The translations under genes and the position numbers were made by a program. The notes beneath the pieces are model-generated. The model saw only the letters and a program-made list of their open reading frames with translations. It searched no databases and was not told the origin of the DNA. A stretch of 64,000 nucleotides of DNA from CAWBBA01 sp963729795 (lineage in GTDB: Bacteria; Desulfobacterota; Desulfomonilia; Desulfomonilales; Desulfomonilaceae): contig CAVSPC010000019.1 of assembly GCA_963729795.1 (NCBI GenBank), positions 24,153-88,152 on the forward strand, read 5' to 3'. This document shows, in pieces, positions 26,264 to 35,733 of this stretch (the first letter of the stretch is position 1; the number at the start of each line of letters is the position of its first letter).

Positions 26264-27139
26264 ATGGAACTTGTTATAGACGACCGGGCTTACAATGTTC
26301 AAGTGACTCGAAATGTCTCTCTTCCGCCGGATGCGCCCCGTTTGGCCGTGATTTCGCGACAACAAAACAAGACTGCAACAAATTTGATGCGTGTTTGTAT
26401 TGATGCGGTCCGCTATTTCACTTCCGAGCCTCACGAATTATGGGTGATTGACAACAATTCTCCCTTGCAGAATGTTCAATGGCTCTCGGACCAGCCAGAC
26501 ATCAATATCGCCCTGAATCGGACCGAACCTCTGCCACCGCACGCGAGAAACGGCTTCAATGTTGCAACCGATCCGGACTCGCAATTAACCTGGGATAGTT
26601 ACGCAAATGCCATAGGACTGGAAATTGGGATAAGACTGATCGACCCAAGATCGAATTATCTCATGTGCATGCACATGGATACCATGCCCTGCAAAGCAGG
26701 ATGGCTGTCTTACTTGAGATCAAAGATCAAGAACAAGGTGGGTGCGGCCGGCGTGCGCATGGACAGAACACGGACCCCGGACGGGGTCCTGCACGTTTTG
26801 GGATACATGGTGGATTTTCAGTTGTTTAAGAAGCTCCAATTAGACTTCTTGCCGGACTTGCCCCGACTGGACGTGGGCGACCGGGTAACCGTGCGTTTAC
26901 GACAGGAAGGATACGACGTATTTGCCTGTCCAAACACACTTTGGGATCCGCCCGTCGCCGAGAAGATACCGTCATCTTCGCCGTTAAAGGATTTTCGGGT
27001 CGATAGAGCTTTAGACGAGGAGGGCAACGTGATTTTTCTTCACCTTGGTAGAGGTGTGAGAAAATCTCTCGGCGTGCATACTCGGGGAACTCTGGCCGAC
27101 GAATGGCTTAGAATTGCGTATCAACACCTTCTGATTTAG
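26264..27139 (+). CDS. GT-A fold glycosyltransferase-like protein
   Basis: 291 residues. It has a family-2-like start (RLAVISRQQN, then HELWVIDNNSPL) and a metal-site-like motif MHMDTMP around residue 140, then a segment typical of acceptor recognition. The N-terminal ~25 residues are extra and beta-rich. Together with the upstream Wzt-like ATPase it suggests synthesis of a surface glycan. The substrate is unknown. Confidence 0.6.
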   Translation: MELVIDDRAYNVQVTRNVSLPPDAPRLAVISRQQNKTATNLMRVCIDAVRYFTSEPHELWVIDNNSPLQNVQWLSDQPDINIALNRTEPLPPHARNGFNVATDPDSQLTWDSYANAIGLEIGIRLIDPRSNYLMCMHMDTMPCKAGWLSYLRSKIKNKVGAAGVRMDRTRTPDGVLHVLGYMVDFQLFKKLQLDFLPDLPRLDVGDRVTVRLRQEGYDVFACPNTLWDPPVAEKIPSSSPLKDFRVDRALDEEGNVIFLHLGRGVRKSLGVHTRGTLADEWLRIAYQHLLI

Positions 27140-27265
27140 CTGTGCGGGAAGGAGCCGGGCGTGCCGTGCCCTCGCTGGAAGAATGTGGAGGGCCGTTGGC
27201 CTATAATACCTTGGAACAAGAAAGACTCATACCAGGTCACTTCAAGCAAGTGACCCCATGTTTCT

Positions 27266-27383
27266 GGTGGGGCAGGCATCCTGCCTGCCGTCATGCCGGC
27301 GTACACCGGCATCCAGACTGGCCCCCGGATCAGGGTCCGGGGTGACGAATGGCCGGCAGTCCCGCGCGGGACTGCCCCACCAT
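27266..27383. repeat. REP-like inverted repeat cluster
   Basis: Part of the 435-bp gap before the ArsB/NhaD-like gene. The outer arms tggtggggcaggc and (reverse complement) tggtggggcagtc enclose GC-rich hairpins (ggcatcctgcctgcc, cccgcgcggga, ccccggatcagggtccgggg). Similar pieces lie at 32830-32885 and 43166-43225. No gene is seen in the gap. Confidence 0.6.
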
Positions 27384-27574
27384 ACCTTGTCTAAGATGTC
27401 ACTTGTTTAGCTGCGCATTGAGTATCTTCTCAATAACCCCGGGCAAGAATGTCCCGAGTCAGGTTGCGGCCCCAGTAATTTCAAATAGATAAAAGCACAG
27501 GATACGAATCCTGCCCGGACTTATTGAGAAGTTACCGCATTGATGTCATGCTCAAATTCAATGAGTATTCGGCC

Positions 27575-29314
27575 ATGAAGCATTACCGACGGATAGTGGC
27601 ATTTGCATTGGCTGCTTTTTTGCTGGCGCCTGCGGCCGGCTTCGGCTCGGAGTCGCCTGCTCCCGGGGCTATTCTGATCGTGCAGGGAAAGGTCCTGGAT
27701 TCAGCGGGGATGCCCTTGTCAGATGCAAGCGTTCTCCCGTATCTCAACGGCAAGCTCTATATGCCTACCGTTAAAGAGGCTGATCTACGGAAGGACCACT
27801 CCACGGGCCGAAACGGTCTGTTTATGTTTGAGATACCGGCCTCTCCGGGAAAGATCCAAAATGGGCAATGGTCACTAAAGATCACCAGGACCGGGTTCAG
27901 GCCGTCCCGAGAAATTCCGCTCAAGATCCTCGATGAAGGGAAGGACAAGACCGGCATCCAGCGGTTGGTCGCCACTACCACGGTGAAGCTGAATCGATTC
28001 CGGGGGACTCCCTTCTTGATTGCCTTGATAGTATTCATCGCGGTCTATGTGATGATCGCCTTCGAGATTGTGCACCGGACTATGGCCGCACTCCTGGGCG
28101 CCGTGACGCTTCTGCTTATCACCCACACTTTCGGGCACTTCAATCACGCCTACAAGGTGCTCACGTACGAGCAGGCCCTTCATGCTGTGGACTGGAATGT
28201 CATCTTTCTTTTGATGGGAATGATGATTATCGTCGGTGTGTTGAAGGTGTCGGGAGTCTTTGAGTGGCTCGCGTACAAATCATTTCAGGTGGCGGGCGGC
28301 CGGATCTTCGTGCTCGCATCCGCTCTTTGTTTGGTTACGGCCATTGTCAGCGCGTTTCTCGACAATGTCACTACCATGTTGTTGTTGACATCTGTCACGA
28401 TGGAATTGGCGCTGGTCTTGGGGGTCTCCCCCTTTGTGTTTCTCGTTCCCGAGATAGTCGCGTCGAACTTCGGCGGTGCGGCCACTCTAATTGGGGATCC
28501 GCCTAACATCATGATCGGTTCCTTCGCGGGCTTGACTTTCAATGACTTCTTAATCCACCTGACCCCTGTGGTTATAGCCGTGGCCGCAGTACAAATTGTC
28601 TACAACAAATGGTACTACGGAGCGGATTATTACAAGGCGAAGGTCAAAGACGTCCCTGGTATGGTCTCCTTTCTCAGGGAGAAGTACAGCATTACGGATC
28701 GAAAGGTCCTGATCATAGGCGGAACGGTCCTCATCGGCGTTATCCTGATGTTCATCTTGCACGGTATTTTCTATATGGAGGTCAGTGTTGCAGCGCTGTT
28801 CGGGGCCGCGGCGATCATCCTACTCAATAGAATGGATATCGTAGAACTGCTCGAAAAAGAGGTTGAATGGCCCACTCTTGTATTTTTTATCATGCTGTTC
28901 ATGGTGGTGGGCGCTGCCGAACAGACAGGGATCCTTCAAGCTGTTGCGGACCGGATAGTTAAAGTGTGCGGGGGAAATCTCACTGCGGCGGTGCTGGTAA
29001 TCCTGTGGGTATCGGGCTTGGGTTCAGCGATAGTGGACAACATTCCGTACACGGCCACCATGCTTCCCGTAATATTTTTCCTGAATAAGACCATCCCAGG
29101 CGCCGACTCTGGCGTCCTCTGGTGGGCTCTTGCCTTAGGGGCGTGTTTCGGCGGGAACGGCACAATCATTGGGGCCTCGGCAAACGTGGTAACAGCGGGC
29201 ATTGCAGAGAAAGCGGGGTACAAAATATCCTTCTACGAATTTATGAAGCAGGCTGCGCCTATCACCGTTATCAGCCTGATAATCTCTTCGGCCTATCTGC
29301 TGATTTTCTACTAG
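27575..29314 (+). CDS. ArsB/NhaD-superfamily ion transporter with N-terminal periplasmic domain
   Basis: About 579 residues from the ATG at 27575, which gives a clean signal peptide (HYRRIVAFALAAFLLAPAAG). A periplasmic carboxypeptidase-regulatory-like beta domain (~35-150) is followed by 11-12 TM helices with the family signature LIGDPPNIMIG and the related second-half sequence ACFGGNGTIIGASANVV. The superfamily exchanges Na+, arsenite or organic anions. A CBS-domain protein gene follows after 39 bp in the same direction, suggesting adenylate-sensing regulation of the transporter (inference). The substrate cannot be told from sequence alone. Confidence 0.8.
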   Translation: MKHYRRIVAFALAAFLLAPAAGFGSESPAPGAILIVQGKVLDSAGMPLSDASVLPYLNGKLYMPTVKEADLRKDHSTGRNGLFMFEIPASPGKIQNGQWSLKITRTGFRPSREIPLKILDEGKDKTGIQRLVATTTVKLNRFRGTPFLIALIVFIAVYVMIAFEIVHRTMAALLGAVTLLLITHTFGHFNHAYKVLTYEQALHAVDWNVIFLLMGMMIIVGVLKVSGVFEWLAYKSFQVAGGRIFVLASALCLVTAIVSAFLDNVTTMLLLTSVTMELALVLGVSPFVFLVPEIVASNFGGAATLIGDPPNIMIGSFAGLTFNDFLIHLTPVVIAVAAVQIVYNKWYYGADYYKAKVKDVPGMVSFLREKYSITDRKVLIIGGTVLIGVILMFILHGIFYMEVSVAALFGAAAIILLNRMDIVELLEKEVEWPTLVFFIMLFMVVGAAEQTGILQAVADRIVKVCGGNLTAAVLVILWVSGLGSAIVDNIPYTATMLPVIFFLNKTIPGADSGVLWWALALGACFGGNGTIIGASANVVTAGIAEKAGYKISFYEFMKQAAPITVISLIISSAYLLIFY

Positions 29315-29353
29315 CGTTAGCGCTCCGGCGCACGACGCGGAAAGGAGCGAAAC

Positions 29354-29854
29354 ATGCCTCATTCGATGCCGGCTTCGAAACTAATGATTGACCGCAATGA
29401 ATGGGCGATATTCAGGGCTAACTCTGATGTCCGCACCGCCATCAAAATCCTGAGAATTGTCACAGAAGACGAAAAGTTGGAACATGGGCATTCAACTCCT
29501 CTGGTACTGGATGAAAACAACAATCTCCTTGGCTTTGTGCGGCTAACCGATTTGCTGAAGGAGGTGAGGCACCTCTGCGACAAAGAAGATCAACCTTGCG
29601 AACTGGACAAAGCCGTGAGACCAGTGAAAGAACTGGTGATACCATTCAAAGGGTCCGTGACGGAAGAAGACAGTATTCTCAAGGCCCTCGATATAATGAT
29701 AGATCATGGCGTATCGCTCGTACCGGTGCTGAAAGACGGCAAGCTGAAGGGTATCGTCAAACTTGCCGACATATTCAATACCGTTGCCGCCTTGTTATTT
29801 GACGAAGAGGATCCGGAAGAGAGGCACGCGATGCTCCGAGATCACAACTTGTAG
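29354..29854 (+). CDS. Two-CBS-domain protein
   Basis: 166 residues with a pair of CBS motifs (STPLVLDENNNLLGFVRLTD and GVSLVPVLKDGKLKGIVKLAD). The first domain is preceded by an N-terminal stretch of about 25 residues. CBS pairs bind AMP, ATP or similar ligands. The start is preceded by GGAAAGGAG. The gene follows the ArsB/NhaD-like transporter by 39 bp and is probably co-transcribed with it. Confidence 0.8.
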   Translation: MPHSMPASKLMIDRNEWAIFRANSDVRTAIKILRIVTEDEKLEHGHSTPLVLDENNNLLGFVRLTDLLKEVRHLCDKEDQPCELDKAVRPVKELVIPFKGSVTEEDSILKALDIMIDHGVSLVPVLKDGKLKGIVKLADIFNTVAALLFDEEDPEERHAMLRDHNL

Positions 29855-29914
29855 CCGCGTTGCAGACCGGTTCAAAAAACTTGGATATTCAGTCGTAATG
29901 TTTGGGCGTTCGAC

Positions 29915-30157
29915 TCAGTTCCCCTTCTTCGCTGCTTGCTCTTTGCTTTGCCTCCAGGAGTGCCACTCGCATCTCGTTTTGCACGAAGAGCAGGCCCAAT
30001 CTGTTATCCCGTTGCGATTGCATGGACATCTGGCGTAACATGCATCCAGGTCAAAGCGTCCCGGTTGTGCGGGGTCCGCTGCTACATTGTCGCCGGGCAC
30101 GTTAATCAGCAACAAAGTGCTCAAAAAAAAGATTACTACGACCATACGATTCACCAT
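29915..30157 (-). CDS. Small secreted Cys-rich protein
   Basis: 80 residues starting behind GAGGAGG. The N-terminus is a signal peptide (VVVIFFLSTLLLINVPGDNVAA). The mature part carries six cysteines: CYARCPCN ... ACSSCKTRCEW. No family is recognised. Spacing of the cysteines would allow metal binding or disulfides. Transcribed separately, convergent with the CBS gene. Confidence 0.6.
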   Translation of the reverse strand: MVNRMVVVIFFLSTLLLINVPGDNVAADPAQPGRFDLDACYARCPCNRNGITDWACSSCKTRCEWHSWRQSKEQAAKKGN

Positions 30158-30278
30158 TGTGACCTCCTCTGTCCAAACCGGATTGAACCGGCGGACCTAT
30201 GATGTCGTGAGCCTTCGCCCGTTGGCTTACGATTGAACCCATGTTCAGGAACTATAGGGTTCTCGAAAGTGATCATGA

Positions 30279-32606
30279 TTAATTAGTGGGTGCCACTGCT
30301 GGCCTGTCCAGCAGTGCAGTTCCATTTCGAGAATACTTTTGAGAATCACTATGACGCATACGATGAAGCATTGCCTCGAAACGCGGGTCCTGCCGGAGTG
30401 ACACGAGTCCCGTGTCTCGTTCCAACTTGTACGCGTCGAGGCGTCCATTGCGCGCCGCTGCTTCGAGCACCGCAAATGCCTCATCCTTTCGTTGAGCAAG
30501 AGCGTAGACTGTAGCCAGGTCATAAACGTACCGGGGGTTCGCGGGCTCTTTCCGGCGAGCGTCAAGCAACCACTTAATCCCTTCCGCGGGCCTTCCGGAA
30601 GCAGCAAGCGCCAAGCCGTACGTATCCAAGAGTGCAGGATCGTCAGGACTCTTCTGCAGGCCGATCTTCGCCATGTCGATCGCGTCGAGCTGTACGACCG
30701 GATCCGAGGTAAATCAGTGCGAGTTTGGAATATATCCCGGGTATCTTTTCCCCGCGGTCCATCAGGTCACGCAAGATAATTTCCGCCTCGTCGTTCCGCC
30801 CCGCCATGTAGTATGCGATCGCTAGATCCGTAACTCATGGTCGGATCATTAGCCGACAGTTTGACGGCCTTTTCGGATTCCTCGACTGCCCGTTCGTAGT
30901 CCCCGTCATCCAAAAGGAAGCTTGCGAGCATCGAGTGCACTCCGGGATTTGAGTCCATGTGTTTCGCCGCTCTAAGCAGGGCGGCCCGGGCTTCGTCCTT
31001 TTTCCCGGCCCAATACAGGGTCTTGGCCAAATTCCAGTCTCGCATGGCGAAAAACTTTGGATCGAGGCTGACCATTACCCGCTCATAGATCGCATCTTTA
31101 TCCCGCCGGCTCAGGTTTCTGGACGGCCGGACGAGCCCCAACCTTACCATCTCTTGCAGAATAGCTTCTGCCAGTCTCTGGTGGCCCTCTATCCTGGGGT
31201 GGACGTGATCGAGGAACATCTCATTCCCCGGGATAGTGGACCAGCCTCCTTTGCTGTTCGACATCTCGGAGAGAACGTTGGGGAAGCGTATGTAAGCTGC
31301 CGCGTCTCTGGCGTTTCTATCGAGCGCTTCAAGAATCGAGGTGGTAGCCCTCAAGGGGCAAACGTCGAGATCTTTCGCTCGAATGAAGCTTTTCAATCGC
31401 GTCTTCGGAACGCCCTAGCCCCAGAAGGGCCTTTCCGGTCAAGTAGTGGGCCATCGAGCACAAAGGATCGACTTCAGCGCATTCCGAGAGAAGTTCGAGG
31501 GCCTTTTTGAACTGTCTCTGCTCAATCGAGCGAGCCGCTTCAACGACGGTTTTCTCCACTCTGGCTTTTGTTCGTGCATCGAGGCCAGGGCTATGCTCGG
31601 ACTTGAACGGAGAGAAGTCTTTAAGATTGGAGGCCGGCTCCACAAAGATTATCGGCACGCCGGCTTGTTCGCACATCCGAATCATCCTGCCCAAATTGTA
31701 AGAAAAATGCTGAACCACACCTCGCGAAAATTCCTTGTCCCGGTGGTAGAGATCCAGCCCCGCGCTCTGGTCGAGAATCGTAGTGAGATCGTCCCGCAGC
31801 ACGGTTTTAGAGGGATGCCTGAATCGGGGATTTGGCCCGACCGACTTGTTCGGTGCCGGACCTGAGATTTCAGACTTGTCCACCTCACTCCGGCTGAGTC
31901 TGAGCCGAGCCAGCGGCTTCAACAAAAGTTCAAGACCTCGGTAGGTGTGAAACTGCTCCAGAGCCGATCTAAGCGTTACCAAGGCACGGCCCTGAGTCAC
32001 AAGCCCTGAATATGTACGCCTTTCCAGGAATTCATTCTCTCCGTTATAGACAATGACCAGATCCGGCTTAAAGTCCAACGTTTCCTTGATCAGCGGAACG
32101 ATTCGATACGAAGCGTAAGAGATGCCCCCCGCATTGATCACCTGGAAGTCCCTACCGGGTGCGGAAGCTGCCAAAAGTTCCCCGAGCCATCTCGGATAGG
32201 CCGTCCTCCCATCGAAAGGATGTCCGTAAGTCGTCGAACCGCCGAAGCAGAAAATCCTGAAGGTGCCAGGCCTTTTTTGAACAGGGAAGGAAACCTGATT
32301 GAAATACTTCAGCTTTTTGATGGCAGTGGATGCCTTCCCATCCTTAACCAGGAAAAGAGGCTGAAGAGCCGAGAATCCGACGTATGGGTCTCCTTTATCA
32401 GGTACGTTTGGAATGCCGGCAATCCTGAGGCCGACTTCCAAAGTGCCGAAGAAAGCAGTGCAAACGATTAGGCCTATTATGAGATCTCGGAAGAAACCGC
32501 GTCGCGGCAGGCCAGGGGAATCTGGCGCGGCCTGAGGATTTCTTACTTGATTCTCCACGCGTTCGGCCGCGTGCCGAGATTTGCCTTTTTTTCCTCGCTT
32601 GCCCAT
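30279..32606 (-). pseudogene. SGNH-hydrolase/TPR membrane protein, broken into three or more frames
   Basis: The first frame (32606-31329) has a basic N-terminus, one TM helix (DLIIGLIVCTAFFGTLEVGL) and SGNH blocks FCFGGSTTYG and VIVYNGENEF, then a TPR-like helix pair. The second frame (to 30767) continues from AKDLDVCPLRATTSILEAL and holds block V (FLDHVHPRIEG) and more TPRs. The rest (to 30279) returns in further frames (LAIAYYMAGRNDEAE, then DAIDMAKIGLQKSPDD). Breaks are near 31385, 30829 and 30695. Read together they give one protein of ~770 residues: a membrane-anchored esterase-like domain with C-terminal TPR repeats. Each break is a one-base shift, so assembly error is likely, though decay is possible. 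Confidence 0.7.
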
Positions 32607-33006
32607 GAATGCCTTAATCAGGAGGTCCGTTCGGATACCGCGCGCCCCAGGATTCCCAAGGAAACGGCCTCTTATTAATTTGACATCATGCCATTTGTCA
32701 ATATAATTTGTTATGTAACTGTATCCTTTCAGTTATCATGAGTCAGCGATCCGTTCCAACCGGTGTCATTGCGAGTCCCGCGGAACGCGGGAAAGCAATC
32801 TCTTCCTTTGAACCCCACTTGGATTGCCAGTGGGACGGGCATCCTGCCCGTCGTCCATAATAGACAGGCAAGATGCCTGTCCCACTATTTGCTCCCTGCA
32901 ATGACAATTTCCCGTCCGTAAGTGAATGGTAACAGGCCACTGTCATCATTAACTTATACCCTGAACTGCCTGTTCCTTGTCATTGCGAGGATCGAAGTCC
33001 CATCGG
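32607..33006. other. Intergenic REP-type hairpins
   Basis: No gene is seen. The region contains hairpin repeats: gtcattgcgagtcccgcgga at about 32766, gggacgggcatcctgcccg at 32832, and gacaggcaagatgcctgtc at 32863. All are of the palindromic type found elsewhere in the window. Confidence 0.5.
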
Positions 33007-33261
33007 CACTAACTTAAGTGCATTTCGTTACCTCTGAAGAGGTCCCAGGCCATCAAAGTCATCCTTTTGCAAAGGGGATTTAGCGCATAGGCGTTAAAAT
33101 AAGCTTCAAGTCCTCTTCGTCCCGGAGGGGCTCACAGAGGACAGGCTCGTTATTTTAACGCCTTGTATATGGGAATTAGGGGATTTTCAATGGGTTATCT
33201 CAAAATTCCCCCTTACAAAAAGGGGGAACCCCGCGTTTTGGCGGGTTAAGTTAGCCCCTAT
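33007..33261. repeat. Palindromic dispersed element, copy 2, with a nested inverted repeat
   Basis: The ends (cactaacttaagtgc and, reversed, ggggctaacttaacccgcc) and the CCCC(T)/AAAGGGG arms match the elements at 16537-16710 and 62091-62287. Inside, 33089-33163 is a second inverted repeat (aggcgttaaaataa ... ttattttaacgcct), which interrupts the usual central stretch. It looks like one small palindromic element sitting inside another. It lies just downstream of ilvN. Confidence 0.6.
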
Positions 33262-33303
33262 GGAATCGAAGTCCTGGGGTGGTAGTCACGAGAATTGGTC
33301 CGG

Positions 33304-33633
33304 CTACTGATACGATGAATCTAACGTAATAAGTCTTTCTACCTTCAGAAAGATGTCGCGGTCGGCCTGGAGTTCTCGAACGCGAAGTACATCCTGGAGC
33401 TTGGCCACTTGCTTGATCATTTGATCTAATGGCCGCTCTGCATCGATAAGAAGCCAGATCCGACTCTGCTTCCCCCCGCCACTTGCGACTGGCAAACACA
33501 GGATTCCTTCCACATTGAAGGCGCGTCGCGAGAGTAGACCGCATACGTGGGACATCACCCCGGGATGATTGTTCACGACGAGTTCCAGCACTGCGTAAGG
33601 GCTTCCGATGTGAATAATCGTATTGCGTTTCAC
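33304..33633 (-). CDS. ilvN: Acetolactate synthase small (regulatory) subunit
   Basis: 109 residues with an ACT domain: YAVLELVVNNHPGVMSHVCG, then RRAFNVEGILCLPV. The short, ACT-only length is like IlvN of the enterobacterial AHAS I type. It confers branched-chain amino acid feedback on the catalytic subunit. The start overlaps the ilvB stop by 4 bp (ATGA). Confidence 0.85.
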   Translation of the reverse strand: MKRNTIIHIGSPYAVLELVVNNHPGVMSHVCGLLSRRAFNVEGILCLPVASGGGKQSRIWLLIDAERPLDQMIKQVAKLQDVLRVRELQADRDIFLKVERLITLDSSYQ

Positions 33634-35327
33634 GAGATGGCGCAGGCACTGGATTCACCTCCAATCATGATTTTGTTGGGCGCTCCCGGAGGAACCATGG
33701 GATAGACTTTTGCGCTTCTCCTGATCGGTGTGCGTATGAGACAAGGCCCTGGTTCTTCAAGGGCTCGGGCGAGCGCCGCCGTTGGGCTCGGCGGTTGCGC
33801 CCAAATCAAGGGCTCGCATGCCGAAGCCTTCGGCAATCTTGATGAAGTCGGCCTGGAATCGGTACGTGCATGCATAGGTGCGCCCGCCATAGAACAGATC
33901 CTGCTGTTGATGCACGAGTCCCAGCGAAATGGTTGTCCATAAGGATTACAGCTGATGTTGACATCTTGCTCGGCAGCAGTAGCCAATTCCTGAATGTTCA
34001 TCATCAAGCTGCCGTCACCGGTGAAACAGACCACTTTTTGATCTGGGCGGATCAGAGCCGCTCCGATTGCCGCGGGCACACCGAAGCCCATTGTCCCGAG
34101 CCCACCGGAAGTAAGCCACTGGCGAGGACGACGAAAGGGGTACGTTTGCGCAGTCCACATCTGATGCTGGCCTACGTCAGTGGTCACGATTGCTTCCTCG
34201 TCGAGAAGTTCGGCTGTTCGACGAATCAGGACATGAGGGTTGTAAAGGTCGTTCCCAGCATCCTGACCGGACGGCGGATATTTTCCCCTTAAATCGGAAA
34301 CCAACTCCAGCCAGTCGACCCTGGGATTTTCCTCGACCATTGGGAGAAGGGCTTCGAGAACTTCGGCAACATCGCCGACTATTCCGACGTGAGCCGGCTT
34401 GATCTTGTCGATTTCGCTTCTGTCGATGTCGATATGGATGATATTTGCGTCCTCGCAGAAATGAGAAGGGTTGCCCGTGGCGCGGTCGTCAAAGCGCACA
34501 CCGGCCGCTATCAACAGATCGCATTGGTCCAAAGCCATATTCGTGTAACGGGCAGCATGCATCCCCAGCATACCAATTGACCTGGGATGGTCCATTGGCA
34601 CGGCACCCAATCCCATCAACGTCATGGTGACCGGAATTGAGCACTTTTCGGCCAATCGAGCCGCCAGGGGTCCTGCCTCGGAATGGATCACTCCTCCGCC
34701 CAGGTAGAGGATCGGTCGATGAGCTGCATTGATAAGCTTTGCGGCTCTTCGGACATCTGCACGGCAAAAACTCGGCGGAGGGTCGGGACGTCCGGGTTCG
34801 GGCCATTTCTCGAATTCCACGCATTCAGTCTGGACGTCTTTCGGAAGGTCGATTAATACGGGCCCGGGGCGTCCCGACGCGGCAATGCGAAAGGCTTCAG
34901 GAATGATTTCAAGTAAATCTGAGGCCGAACTCACGAGGAAGTTGTGTTTCGTGATAGGGATGCTCAGGCCGTAAGAATCGACCTCCTGAAAGGCATCGGT
35001 TCCGATCATGGATCGCGGCACCTGACCCGTGATACAGATGAGCGGGATGGAATCAAGTTTTGCATCGGCAATTGCCGTCAGGATATTGGTGACTCCAGGC
35101 CCTGATGTGGTGAAACACGTTTGCGGCCTGCCACTGACGCGTGCCATGCCTTGAGCGATAAAGCCGGCTGCCTGTTCGTGCCTGGCCAGGACGTGACGGA
35201 TCTTCGTGCTTTGCGCCAGGGCGTCATAAAGCGGCAAGTTGGCCCCTCCGGGAATGCCGGGTATTATGCGTATGCCCTGCCGTTCAAGTAAATGAATGGT
35301 GATCTCTGCGCCGGTCATCTTCGCCAT
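33630..35327 (-). CDS. ilvB: Acetolactate synthase large (catalytic) subunit, three apparent single-base insertions
   Basis: 565 residues in the given frame, ThDP-dependent. It has the N-terminal PYR domain with the catalytic Glu in VLARHEQAAGFIA, the central FAD-type domain and the C-terminal PP domain with GDGSLMMN. It condenses pyruvate to acetolactate for Val/Leu (and Ile) synthesis. After EQDVNI the frame is wrong for about 60 residues. Shifting frames near 33950, 33928 and 33778 restores AVILMDN, SLGLVHQQQDLFYGGRTYAC and AALARALEEPG, the expected PP-domain sequence. Three +1 insertions cancel out, so the true gene is probably intact. It is preceded by a leader peptide and terminator. 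The ribosome site is AAAGGAG. Confidence 0.85.
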   Translation of the reverse strand: MAKMTGAEITIHLLERQGIRIIPGIPGGANLPLYDALAQSTKIRHVLARHEQAAGFIAQGMARVSGRPQTCFTTSGPGVTNILTAIADAKLDSIPLICITGQVPRSMIGTDAFQEVDSYGLSIPITKHNFLVSSASDLLEIIPEAFRIAASGRPGPVLIDLPKDVQTECVEFEKWPEPGRPDPPPSFCRADVRRAAKLINAAHRPILYLGGGVIHSEAGPLAARLAEKCSIPVTMTLMGLGAVPMDHPRSIGMLGMHAARYTNMALDQCDLLIAAGVRFDDRATGNPSHFCEDANIIHIDIDRSEIDKIKPAHVGIVGDVAEVLEALLPMVEENPRVDWLELVSDLRGKYPPSGQDAGNDLYNPHVLIRRTAELLDEEAIVTTDVGQHQMWTAQTYPFRRPRQWLTSGGLGTMGFGVPAAIGAALIRPDQKVVCFTGDGSLMMNIQELATAAEQDVNISCNPYGQPFRWDSCINSRICSMAGAPMHARTDSRPTSSRLPKASACEPLIWAQPPSPTAALARALEEPGPCLIRTPIRRSAKVYPMVPPGAPNKIMIGGESSACAIS

Positions 35328-35390
35328 GAACGTAGTCTCCTTTCGCTACTGTCTTTCGTTCCTGTCCGGCCGGCATGAGGTGGGGCACTT

Positions 35391-35432
35391 CAAAAAAACA
35401 ACCCCTGCCGGTGCCTTGCGCCGACAGGGGTT
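35391..35432 (-). terminator. Attenuator terminator in the ilvB leader
   Basis: On the minus strand a 12-bp stem, AACCCCTGTCGG with CCGGCAGGGGTT (one G-U pair), is followed by GTTTTTTTG. It lies between the leader-peptide stop and ilvB. The 3' arm segment GCACCGGC (35407-35414) is exactly complementary to GCCGGTGC (35472-35479) near the end of the leader ORF, which gives an alternative antiterminator pairing. Confidence 0.85.
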
Positions 35433-35464
35433 TGTTTCATGCTTTTCTGTAGAGGCAGATCCCG

Positions 35465-35566
35465 CTACGGCGCACCGGCGTCAAGGACGCGAACGACAAC
35501 CACGCCGCTAAGAAGGAGATTGCGGGCAGACCCAAGGCCCTTGGTGGTGTTGCCGTGACGGTTCAT
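35465..35566 (-). CDS. ilvB leader peptide (33 aa), IvbL-like
   Basis: A 33-codon ORF upstream of the terminator. Its C-terminal half reads NLLLSGVVVVRVLDAGAP, with three consecutive Leu and four consecutive Val codons. This is strikingly like the enterobacterial ilvBN leader peptide (VVVVRV... ending GNAP, from memory). Scarcity of charged Leu/Val tRNA would stall the ribosome here and free the downstream antiterminator segment, allowing ilvBN transcription. A GAGG lies ~12 nt upstream of the ATG, a rather wide spacing. Confidence 0.85.
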   Translation of the reverse strand: MNRHGNTTKGLGSARNLLLSGVVVVRVLDAGAP

Positions 35567-35608
35567 AGCGCTATCCAACCTCGGTTCGATTACCGATTAG
35601 TTGAACGG

Positions 35609-35637
35609 AGCTTACTGTGGACCACCAGTCTTGTCAA
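35609..35637 (-). promoter_or_regulatory. Probable ilvBN promoter
   Basis: Minus strand: a perfect -35 TTGACA (35632-35637), a 17-bp spacer and a weaker -10 TAAGCT (35609-35614). Transcription would begin around 35600, 35 bp before the leader-peptide ATG. The -35 lies only 32 bp from the end of the inserted element at 35670. Confidence 0.6.
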
Positions 35638-35733
35638 GACTGCACACGAGAACATGCTGCAATTTTTGTGTAGTGGGTCAGTTTCAATTTTTCTCCTCTT
35701 GAAATTCGTACACGCTCGCGTTATTGTATGTGC

